Shown here: in pieces, positions 15,441 to 22,298 of the stretch
How positions within the stretch are numbered: the stretch's first letter is position 1
How the letters are laid out: every line of letters starts with the position of its first letter
Notes under the pieces: generated by a model
The model's input: only the letters and a program-made list of their open reading frames with translations
What the model was told of the DNA's origin: nothing
The model's database searches: none
NCBI GenBank assembly: GCA_026392045.1
Contig: JAPLCU010000025.1
Coordinates: 1 to 40,933, forward strand
Origin: Armatimonadota bacterium
GTDB taxonomy: Bacteria > Armatimonadota > UBA5829
DNA length: 40,933 bases
Direction: 5' to 3'
Made by a program: the position numbers and the translations under genes

Positions 15441-18107
15441 ATGAGAGTGGTGTATACCCTGGATCAGCGATACGATAGCACACCGGATGGAGCTGTGTGG
15501 GTGCGCGGCGGAGCGCCTTACGAATACTGGACTCGGTTTCTAGAGGTTTTTGATCAGGTCCTGCTGTTGGCGCGCGTGCGCCTGGTCGAAAATCCTCCGC
15601 CTGGGGCACATCGCGTTGACGGTGATCATGTGTCAGTTGCCCCGCTGCCGTATTACATCGGCCCCTTTCAATATCTCCTGCGCTCGCGACATATCACCCG
15701 AGCGGCTTTGGAGGCGATCAATTTTGACGATGCTGTTATCTTGTGCGGTGGTCAGATATGTGATCCCATCGCCGAAACGCTTCTTCGCGTAGATCACCCT
15801 TATGCTGTGCACGTCACAGGCGATCCGTTTGACGCTTTCAGCCCAGGCGCAATCAGGCATCCTCTGCGTGGTTACGTGAGATATCATGCGTCTGCATCTC
15901 TCAGGCGTTTGTGCAAAAACGCAAACGCAGCATCTTATGTGACGCAGAGCGCTCTGCAGCAGCGATATCCCTGCAACGGGTTCTCTATCGGCGTATCTGA
16001 CGCGAACATTCCCGCCGATTTTTGCATAGCTAAACCGCGCCCAATTTGCGAAAATCCGGGAACATTCAAAGTGATCATGGTGGGTTCGCTCGCACAAATG
16101 TATAAAGCGCCGGATATACTCATAAAAGCGGTTGGGAGGGCGAAGCTCCCGCTGAGCCGTGGGGGGGGAGGAATGGATATTAGACTGACGATAGTCGGCG
16201 ACGGTAAACATCGGCCTGCGCTTGAAGCACAGGCAAGCCGCCTGGGGATAGCAGACATCATACAATTCAAAGGGGAGCTGCCATCCGGGCAAGCCATTGT
16301 AAACGAACTGGATAAAGCCGATTTATTCGCGCTTGTCTCCCGCACCGAGGGGCTTCCGCGCGCGATGGTCGAGGCTATGGGGCGAGGGCTGCCGTGTATC
16401 GGTTCAAGTGTTGGCGGTATACCCGAACTGCTTTGCGCCGAAGACCTTGTTCCCGCCGGTAATTGGCAGGCTCTATCGGGCAAGTTACGCGAGATAGCCG
16501 GCGATCCTCACCGGCTGGCGCTAATGTCAGAAAGAAACTTAAAGAGAGCCAGAGCATTTCAAGATGATCTTCTGCGCGACCGGCGAGTGGCTTTCTTCTC
16601 TTACATCCGAGAAAGGACTGAAGAATGGCTGGCTTCGGCATCGGCATCAGGATACCGAAGCAACCAAGAATGGCTGGCTTCGGCTTCGGCGTCAGGATAC
16701 CGAAGCAACCAATGGCTGGATTCGGCTTCGGCATCAGGATACCGAAACAACCAATGGCTGGATTCGGCTTCGGCATCAGGATACCGAAACAACCAATGGC
16801 TGGCTTCGGCTTCGGCATCAGGCTACCGAAGCAACCAATGGCTCGGCAGGAGCCTCGCCCTCCCCGGGAGCCTCGCCCTCCCCGGGAGGCTTGCTCATAT
16901 AACTACAATTCCCAGCACGCTAATGTTCCTGACAGGACAGGTCGAATATATGCGCTCTAAGGGATTCGAAATACATACTCTGTCGTCGCCCGGGAAAATA
17001 CCCGCCGAGCATGCTGAGCTCTGTCGAAGCACGCGGCAGGAGATATGTAAGCACCATACCGTAAAGATGACGCGCCGCATCACACCTGCGCAGGATCTTG
17101 TGGCGCTTATTGATCTGACTCGGATTTTGAAGCGAATTCGCCCGACGATTGTACACTCACATACTCCAAAAGCTGGTCTTCTGGGTATGCTGTCTGCATG
17201 GATAGCGCGAGTTCCCATAAGGGTCTATCACATTCACGGGCTGCCTTTTATCACAGCCACAGGCCATAAACGCTTCATTCTGGGCATCACTGAGCGCCTA
17301 TCGTGCAAGCTCGCGCATCAGGCGCTGTGCGTAAGCCCGAGCGTGCGTGACGTGGTGATTTCTGAAGGATTCTGCCCGGCTGATAAGATCAAGGTAATAG
17401 GCTGCGGAAGCATAAATGGAGTGGACGCCGAGGGCGCATTCAATCCTGATTCAATGGGTGGATCCCGCGCGGAGGTGCGCAAGAAATATAATATTCCGCA
17501 AGACGCGGTTGTCATAGGATTCGTCGGTCGAGTCGTGCGCGATAAGGGTGTTGGCGAATTAGTTGAGGCTTGGCAGAACATCAAGGCTGAGTTTCCAGAG
17601 GCATACTTGATGATAATCGGGGATTTCGAAGCAGAAGATGCGATCCCTGTGAGCGCCGAAGAAGCGCTTCGAAGCGATGATCGGGTGCGCATAACCGGAT
17701 TTCTGTGGGAGATGCCTCCGCTCTACGCCGCAATGGACATGGTCGTGCTTCCGACGTATCGGGAGGGTTTCCCGGTCGTGCCTCTTGAAGCTGCGGCAAT
17801 GATGCTGCCCGTTATCGCCACGACCGTGCCCGGATGTGTGGATGCTGTGATTGATGGCGTCACCGGCAAGCTCATACATCCCAAAGACTCAAAAGCGCTT
17901 ACGGAAGCCATCAGGAATTACCTCAAGGATGAGAATTTGCGATTGGCTCACGGACAAGCTGGCCGAGAACGAGTAATCACAGAGTTTCGTCCAAGAGACA
18001 TCTGGGAAGCAACTCATACTGAGTATTTGCGGCTTCTGCGTGAAGCAGGGAATAGAAGGGAGGGAATAGGTTACAGGGAACAGGGAATAGAAGGGAGGCG
18101 GAGGTAA
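15441..18107 (+). CDS. Double GT4 glycosyltransferase fused through a repeat array
   Basis: An 888-aa cytoplasmic protein made of two GT-B fold family 4 glycosyltransferases. The first (about 1-390) has the C-terminal donor-binding motif RTEGLPRAMVEAMGRG (E-x7-E). The second (about 490-870) has HITTIPSTLMFLTGQ at its N-terminus and REGFPVVPLEAAAMM (E-x7-E). Between them is a low-complexity linker of five WLASASASGYRSNQ-type units and SLALPG repeats, a direct translation of family-D and family-E repeat DNA (16623-16890). The second enzyme has lost its own start codon, so the parts are covalently joined. Further repeat insertions are at 16134-16168, 17008-17034 and 18044-18101 (the tail GYREQGIEGRRR). 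ATG 15441 has GAGG 11 nt upstream. Each half would add one sugar to the lipid-linked unit. Confidence 0.88.
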   Translation: MRVVYTLDQRYDSTPDGAVWVRGGAPYEYWTRFLEVFDQVLLLARVRLVENPPPGAHRVDGDHVSVAPLPYYIGPFQYLLRSRHITRAALEAINFDDAVILCGGQICDPIAETLLRVDHPYAVHVTGDPFDAFSPGAIRHPLRGYVRYHASASLRRLCKNANAASYVTQSALQQRYPCNGFSIGVSDANIPADFCIAKPRPICENPGTFKVIMVGSLAQMYKAPDILIKAVGRAKLPLSRGGGGMDIRLTIVGDGKHRPALEAQASRLGIADIIQFKGELPSGQAIVNELDKADLFALVSRTEGLPRAMVEAMGRGLPCIGSSVGGIPELLCAEDLVPAGNWQALSGKLREIAGDPHRLALMSERNLKRARAFQDDLLRDRRVAFFSYIRERTEEWLASASASGYRSNQEWLASASASGYRSNQWLDSASASGYRNNQWLDSASASGYRNNQWLASASASGYRSNQWLGRSLALPGSLALPGRLAHITTIPSTLMFLTGQVEYMRSKGFEIHTLSSPGKIPAEHAELCRSTRQEICKHHTVKMTRRITPAQDLVALIDLTRILKRIRPTIVHSHTPKAGLLGMLSAWIARVPIRVYHIHGLPFITATGHKRFILGITERLSCKLAHQALCVSPSVRDVVISEGFCPADKIKVIGCGSINGVDAEGAFNPDSMGGSRAEVRKKYNIPQDAVVIGFVGRVVRDKGVGELVEAWQNIKAEFPEAYLMIIGDFEAEDAIPVSAEEALRSDDRVRITGFLWEMPPLYAAMDMVVLPTYREGFPVVPLEAAAMMLPVIATTVPGCVDAVIDGVTGKLIHPKDSKALTEAIRNYLKDENLRLAHGQAGRERVITEFRPRDIWEATHTEYLRLLREAGNRREGIGYREQGIEGRRR
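16134..16168. repeat. Family-E palindrome inserted in the first glycosyltransferase
   Basis: GGGAGGGCGAAGCTCCCGC begins a 24-bp stretch (16134-16157) that matches, with two differences, the palindrome after the dehydratase gene (30997-31021). A run of eight G follows (16161-16168). It is read in frame as GRAKLPLSRGGGG, at a loop where relatives normally have only a few residues between a helix and the DIRLTIVGDG strand. Confidence 0.75.
16623..16890. repeat. Family-D and family-E arrays joining two glycosyltransferases
   Basis: Five family-D units lie end to end: 45 bp (16623-16667), 45 bp (16668-16712) and three of 42 bp (16713-16754, 16755-16796, 16797-16838), all multiples of three. Two 18-bp units ending CGCCCTCCCC (16848-16865 and 16866-16883) follow and are inverted copies of the family-E motif. 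No strand or frame of the array contains frequent stops, so it is translated without interruption. Confidence 0.95.
17008..17034. repeat. MITE-core motif inside the second glycosyltransferase
   Basis: The 27 bp from 17008 differ at about three positions from the inverted arm of MITE copy 1 (5763-5791, reverse complement); the shared core is CTGAGCTC-N-GTCGAAG. It is read in frame as AEHAELCRSTR, in a loop that is some 6-8 residues longer than I expect for relatives. No terminal repeats or target duplication are visible around it. Confidence 0.6.
18044..18101. repeat. Family-B repeat forming the glycosyltransferase C-terminus
   Basis: GGGAATAGAAGGGAGGG / GGTTACAGGGAACAGGG units are the inverted form of the repeats at 2194-2262, including a 24-bp exact match. 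They encode the last 20 residues and, through GGAGGCGGAGG, supply the ribosome binding site of the next gene. Confidence 0.8.
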
Positions 18108-18112
18108 TCGCA

Positions 18113-18751
18113 GTGATAGCCAAACGAATCATGGATATTGTTTCGGCAATATTGCTGCTTATCGTATTCTTGCCAATCATGCTGATCGCGGCAATAGTCG
18201 TGCGAATCAGCATGGGCAGCCCGGTGATATTCAAGCAGCGTAGACCCGGGCTTAATGGACGGCTTTTCACACTCTACAAGTTTCGCTCGATGACTAACGA
18301 TTTTGATGAGAGCGGCAAATTGCTCCTGGACGAAGAACGCAATACCGGTTTCGGCGACTTTCTGCGCAAGTGCAGCATAGATGAGCTGCCTGAGCTATTT
18401 AATGTGCTCAAGGGCGACATGAGTATGGTCGGACCGCGCCCGCTGCTGGAGGAGTATCTGAACAGATATACACCAGAGCAGGCGCGCAGGCATGAGGTAA
18501 GACCGGGGATTACGGGTCTGGCGCAAATCAGCGGACGGCAAAATCTGACGTTCGGGCAACGCATTGCTCTGGATGTCTTTTATGTGGACCATCGCAGCTT
18601 GTGGATGGACATCAAGATTCTATTCATGACACTGCCGAAGGCGCTGGGGCAGCGAGGGGTAATTATTCAGCAGGAGATAGATGATGTAGATGACATAGGT
18701 CTCAACCCCGATTCAATACTCGGGCGCAGCAGAACCTTAAACAAGCAATAG
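18113..18751 (+). CDS. Polyprenyl-phosphate sugar phosphotransferase (monotopic PGT, PglC/WcaJ C-terminal type)
   Basis: Starts glycan assembly by transferring a sugar 1-phosphate from a nucleotide sugar to undecaprenyl phosphate on the cytoplasmic face of the inner membrane. The 212-aa protein is the minimal catalytic form with one N-terminal hydrophobic re-entrant helix (IVSAILLLIVFLPIMLIAAIVV). Family motifs are KQRRPGLNGR, LYKFRSM, the catalytic Asp-Glu dyad in SIDELPELFNVLKGDMS, VGPRP and VRPGITGLAQISGRQ. GTG 18113 is the start, with GGAGG in the preceding repeat. The stop TAG lies inside the 8-bp target duplication of MITE copy 2, which follows directly. Confidence 0.93.
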   Translation: MIAKRIMDIVSAILLLIVFLPIMLIAAIVVRISMGSPVIFKQRRPGLNGRLFTLYKFRSMTNDFDESGKLLLDEERNTGFGDFLRKCSIDELPELFNVLKGDMSMVGPRPLLEEYLNRYTPEQARRHEVRPGITGLAQISGRQNLTFGQRIALDVFYVDHRSLWMDIKILFMTLPKALGQRGVIIQQEIDDVDDIGLNPDSILGRSRTLNKQ

Positions 18752-18884
18752 GGATGTAACAGCTCACTCTCAATGTTTTGTCATTCCGAACTTGATTCGG
18801 AATCTAAGCCTTAAGCGTAACAGATCCTTAATCGAGTTCAGGATGACAAGTATGCTCACCAAGTCTGAGCTCTTACATAGGGAT
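18748..18884. mobile_element. MITE copy 2 (IS66-like termini, 8-bp TSD)
   Basis: The element spans 18756-18876 (121 bp), starts GTAACAGCTCA and ends TGAGCTCTTAC, and is flanked by perfect 8-bp repeats ATAGGGAT (18748-18755 and 18877-18884). The core is an imperfect palindrome with TGTCATTCCGAACTTGATTC at its left and its counterpart ending GGATGACA at its right. The core is nearly identical to copy 3 (31322-31390). Removing element and duplicate leaves the sugar-transferase stop and the next start codon only 17 bases apart, so it split an operon. The duplicated bases include both the TAG stop and the AGGGA binding site of the next gene. Confidence 0.88.
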
Positions 18885-18891
18885 AGAACAA

Positions 18892-20043
18892 ATGACAATA
18901 GTAGACAACAGATGGGAGCATGGGTCGTTTTTTCATTGGATGTCACCGAGCGCTGCTGAGGAAGCGGATTACCCTTGGGGGGAAGAAAGTGTCCTGTGCG
19001 GCTCAGGTCGGGACGCATTCAGAGTCCTCATCGAACATGGCAGGGCAAAACGTGGTTGGAAGAGGCTGTATGTTCCGTGCTACTACTGCCAGGAGGTAGT
19101 AGAGTCGCTGCTGTCTACAGGCATCGACGTGCGGCTTTATCCCGATGGTCCCCAGGACGTGATCGTCCGGGGAATCTGTCCCCGGACGGACAATGTCGAT
19201 CTGCGACCCGGAGATGTTGTGCTGCGAGTAGACTTTTTCGGCATGCGAGGCTCGCTGCACACGGAATTGCTTCCAGGTATCGAGACAATTGATGACTTTT
19301 CCCACGATCCGTGGTCGTATGGCGCCTGGAAAAGCAACGCGGATTGGTGCGCGTTCTCCCTCAGGAAAACATTGCCTATTCCAGATGGCGGAGTTCTATG
19401 GTCACCGCGCAGCCATCACTTGCCGCCGCAGCCGCCAGTTACACCAGAGCATAGACTGATATCCCTGGAACGGCTGGCCGCAATGGCGCTTAAAACAGAG
19501 TATCTAAACGGCAAACCCATTCAAAAAAATACGTTTCTCGAATTGGCTATAGCAAGCGAAGTGAAACTTAGCAAAGGGACGCCGTCAGGTATGACCGAAT
19601 GGAGCAAAGACTTATTGAATTGCTTCCCCACCCTCTCGTGGAGGCAACGAAGAAGAGCCAATTATGAGGCATTTGCAGAAGTGATTTCGGGCACGCCATG
19701 GTTGAGATTATTGCACTCTGCAGACAATAAGAAATCGTGCCCATTCTCTGCCATATTTATTTGTGACAACGTCGAACTGCGGAACCATATCCGCGATAGA
19801 CTAATATTGCTCAATATCTATCCAGCAACCTTGTGGCCGCTCGATGAGCCAGCTATTTCTGGAATACCACAGGAATACTTGGATTTCAGCCGAAAAATGC
19901 TGTCCATCCAATGTGACGCCCGCTACACATGCGAAGAAATGCAAAGAGTGGCGAAAATAGTAATCAAATCTGGGGATAACTATCTAAACAAACACCAAGA
20001 ACAACCTACTCAGCAGTCCAATCCGGTAAGCGGCGGAGTATAG
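18892..20043 (+). CDS. PLP-dependent aminotransferase-like protein, fold type I
   Basis: A 383-aa protein that I place in the DegT/aspartate-aminotransferase superfamily. Residues about 135-145 (TIDDFSHDPWSYG) have the Asp that would pair with the pyridine nitrogen of PLP, and SLRKTLPIPDGGVLWSP about 25 residues later contains the expected Schiff-base lysine followed by a Gly-Gly turn. The N-terminal part (VLCGSGRDAFRVLI) matches the phosphate-binding helix region. It is shorter and more divergent than normal sugar aminotransferases, so substrate and even activity are uncertain. ATG 18892 follows MITE copy 2 by 15 bp and uses AGGGA from the target duplication. It is immediately followed by the FemAB-like genes, suggesting a shared role in glycan decoration. 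Confidence 0.7.
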   Translation: MTIVDNRWEHGSFFHWMSPSAAEEADYPWGEESVLCGSGRDAFRVLIEHGRAKRGWKRLYVPCYYCQEVVESLLSTGIDVRLYPDGPQDVIVRGICPRTDNVDLRPGDVVLRVDFFGMRGSLHTELLPGIETIDDFSHDPWSYGAWKSNADWCAFSLRKTLPIPDGGVLWSPRSHHLPPQPPVTPEHRLISLERLAAMALKTEYLNGKPIQKNTFLELAIASEVKLSKGTPSGMTEWSKDLLNCFPTLSWRQRRRANYEAFAEVISGTPWLRLLHSADNKKSCPFSAIFICDNVELRNHIRDRLILLNIYPATLWPLDEPAISGIPQEYLDFSRKMLSIQCDARYTCEEMQRVAKIVIKSGDNYLNKHQEQPTQQSNPVSGGV

Positions 20044-20045
20044 AG

Positions 20046-21122
20046 TTGCATAATAATACACTGTTAACTTTAACAACCAAAGATGCGCGACTATGGAAAA
20101 CCGCACTTGAACAGACACGGCCTTATGATTTCTATCATCTGCCTGAGTTTCATCGGCTGGCAGAAGGCAATGGTGAAGGCGACGCGGTCATGCTGGTCTT
20201 CACCCAAGAGAGCCACATGATCGCATTTCCTATGCTGCTTCGGAATCTAGATATTCCTGGTAAAGCGTATAGAGATGCGGGGTGTGTTCACGGCTTCGTG
20301 GGACCCTTGACCACATCCGGTGAAATACCAGAGCAAGTGCGGCGACATTTCATTGAAAGCCTTCAGGAATTCTATATAAGCCAGAATGTAATATCCGCTT
20401 TTAGCAGGCTGCACCCGCTCATTGATAGATCGACGCTTCTCAGCGGCTATGGAAATGTCATAGATGTGGGCGCTACTTTATCCATCGACCTCACGCCACC
20501 TCCCGAAGAGCAGCTAAGCCGATATAGAAGAAACCATCGGCAGGATATCAACCGGCTCAAAAACGCAGGCTACACTTGCCGTAGAGTTGGGCCAAAGTAC
20601 CTAGGCGACTTTCTGCGCATCTATCTGGACACGATGGATAGAATACAAGCGGATAGCATGTACTACTATGACAACGATTATTTTGAGTATCTGTTGCGTG
20701 AGATGAAAGACGTCATACACCTCTTCGTATGTGAACTAGACGGCTGCATCGCCAGTGTTGCGCTATGCGCTTTTTGCAATGGCATAATCCAAGTTCATCT
20801 GGCTGGAACAGACGCTGAGCATAAGAAATTCGCGCCAATGAAGCTGGTCTTCGACACTATTCGAGAATGGGGCAACAAAAATGGCGCAAATGTGGTTCAT
20901 CTGGGAGGCGGAGTCGGGGCAAGACGAGATTCTCTTTACAACTTCAAAAAGGGATTCGGCGCGAATGAACATACATACCGCATTTGGCAGCATATCGTCG
21001 ACCCTGACGTTTATGAAACGCTCTGCAGCCAGGCGTTTGATGAATCGCGAATCGAACCAAGCGTGGACTACTTCCCGAAATATCGAAACCCGTGTCTTCG
21101 GGGAATAGGTCTTAGGTCTTAG
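20046..21122 (+). CDS. FemAB-like GNAT transferase, paralogue 1
   Basis: First of three tandem paralogues, 358 aa. The double-GNAT layout of FemAB/Acetyltransf_6 proteins is visible: YDFYHLPEFHRLAEG near residue 25, RYRRNHRQDINRLKNAGY near 165, VHLAGT near 250, and HLGGGVGARRDSLYNFKKGFG near 295. Relatives transfer amino acids or acyl groups to amino groups on cell-envelope glycans. In this locus an amino sugar is the likely acceptor, but that is inference. Start TTG 20046 has GGAG 7 nt upstream, inside the end of the preceding gene (2-bp gap). The last residues (GIGLRS) and the stop codon come from a TTAGG-type repeat that begins within the gene, so the C-terminus has been reshaped by repeat DNA. 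Confidence 0.85.
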   Translation: MHNNTLLTLTTKDARLWKTALEQTRPYDFYHLPEFHRLAEGNGEGDAVMLVFTQESHMIAFPMLLRNLDIPGKAYRDAGCVHGFVGPLTTSGEIPEQVRRHFIESLQEFYISQNVISAFSRLHPLIDRSTLLSGYGNVIDVGATLSIDLTPPPEEQLSRYRRNHRQDINRLKNAGYTCRRVGPKYLGDFLRIYLDTMDRIQADSMYYYDNDYFEYLLREMKDVIHLFVCELDGCIASVALCAFCNGIIQVHLAGTDAEHKKFAPMKLVFDTIREWGNKNGANVVHLGGGVGARRDSLYNFKKGFGANEHTYRIWQHIVDPDVYETLCSQAFDESRIEPSVDYFPKYRNPCLRGIGLRS

Positions 21123-21145
21123 GTTTTAGGTGTTAGAAGGGAAGG
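21104..21145. repeat. Family-C TTAGG-type repeat at the end of a gene
   Basis: TCTTAGG, TTTTAGG and TGTTAG units run from about 21107 to 21137. They overlap the last 15 bases of the first FemAB-like gene and supply its stop codon. Similar units follow serC (5526-5560) and lie between the aldolase and DUF4091 genes (9139-9172). Confidence 0.7.
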
Positions 21146-21169
21146 GATTGCGCGAGGAGGTTATGAGAA

Positions 21170-22288
21170 GTGCTTAGTAGCATCAGCGTAGAAATCCTCA
21201 CAATCAGCAACTGCGAGCGATGGCGGGAAACTCTCAACGAGATTGGCGCTTATGACTTCTATCACCTGCCGGCATTTCATCGCCTTGCGGAAATGCAAGG
21301 AGAATGCGAGGCTGTGATGCCTGTCTTTCGCCGAGATCGCTATGTAATGGCATTTCCGATGCTGCTGAGGAATATGCCGGAATCTGCTCAAGTTGGCTCT
21401 GCGCTCAAAGACGCCACTTCAATCAACGGATTTGCAGGGCCTGTGGTATCTACGGTTAATTTACCTGAAGAAATTCGACAAGATTTTCAGCGCATGCTCC
21501 ACGATTTCTTCGCGCAAAACCACATAGTGACAGCATACAGTCGGCTGCACCCGCTAAGGAGCAGTAATTTGCTCGGAGATGGGTTCGGGGAGTTGCGAAA
21601 GATCGGAGTTCTGCTGTCTATAGATCTCTCATTGCCTCCCGAAGCTCAATGGCAAAACCTCAGACGCGACCACAGAAAAGATATCCGCAGATTGCAGAAA
21701 AAAAATTACATTTGCGAAGAAGGCAGCCTTCGGGATTTAGATGAAGTCATTGCAATTTACCACGACACAATGCGCCGCGTTAAAGCCGATGCGGCGTTTC
21801 TATATGATAAAGCATATTTCGAATATCTGCTTACAGAAATGCCCGATGTAATGCACCTGTTTCTATGCCGACTGAACGGCACAATAGCCACATTCATGAT
21901 CTTTTCTCACTGCGCGGGGATCGTGTCGCCATATATAAGTGGGACCGCAAAGGGATTTGTAGAAGACTCACCATCCAGGATATTGTATGATGCTTTGCGC
22001 ATTTGGGGTAATGAAAATGGGGCAAGACGCATTCACCTTGGTGGAGGGGTTGGTGGACAGCGTGACCAGTTATACCATTTCAAACGCGGCCTGGCTACCG
22101 ATGAACACGCATATCAAACTTGGAGGTACGTTGTGGACCAGAAAGTGTATGACGAAATCTGCCGAAATATCTGTAATGACGAGAGCAGCGAACTCCGCAC
22201 ATCTTACTTTCCCGCTTACAGAGACCCGGCGCAACAGATTTCGCATGCAGCATCAGCGGAGCATACCAACATATCAAGCGGAAGGTAG
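21170..22288 (+). CDS. FemAB-like GNAT transferase, paralogue 2
   Basis: Second tandem copy, 372 aa, clearly homologous over its whole length to its neighbours: YDFYHLPAFHRLAEM, AFPMLLRN, SRLHPL, LRRDHRKDIRRLQKKNY and HLGGGVGGQRDQLYHFKRG. It is the most divergent in the strand before the glycine-rich motif, where the AHLAGT-like segment reads SPYISGT, so its acceptor may differ. GTG 21170 is preceded by GGAGG at 9 nt; a closer ATG leads to a stop after four codons. It has an extra C-terminal tail of about 15 residues (HAASAEHTNISSGR) not present in the others. The next gene starts 10 bp later. Confidence 0.85.
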   Translation: MLSSISVEILTISNCERWRETLNEIGAYDFYHLPAFHRLAEMQGECEAVMPVFRRDRYVMAFPMLLRNMPESAQVGSALKDATSINGFAGPVVSTVNLPEEIRQDFQRMLHDFFAQNHIVTAYSRLHPLRSSNLLGDGFGELRKIGVLLSIDLSLPPEAQWQNLRRDHRKDIRRLQKKNYICEEGSLRDLDEVIAIYHDTMRRVKADAAFLYDKAYFEYLLTEMPDVMHLFLCRLNGTIATFMIFSHCAGIVSPYISGTAKGFVEDSPSRILYDALRIWGNENGARRIHLGGGVGGQRDQLYHFKRGLATDEHAYQTWRYVVDQKVYDEICRNICNDESSELRTSYFPAYRDPAQQISHAASAEHTNISSGR

Positions 22289-22298
22289 ATTAGTACCC

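Noticed and set aside
16375-16818. A minus-strand frame encoding repeated MPKPNPAIGCFGI-like units
   Set aside because: It is the family-D array read backwards. The array lacks stops in several frames, and there is no start signal.
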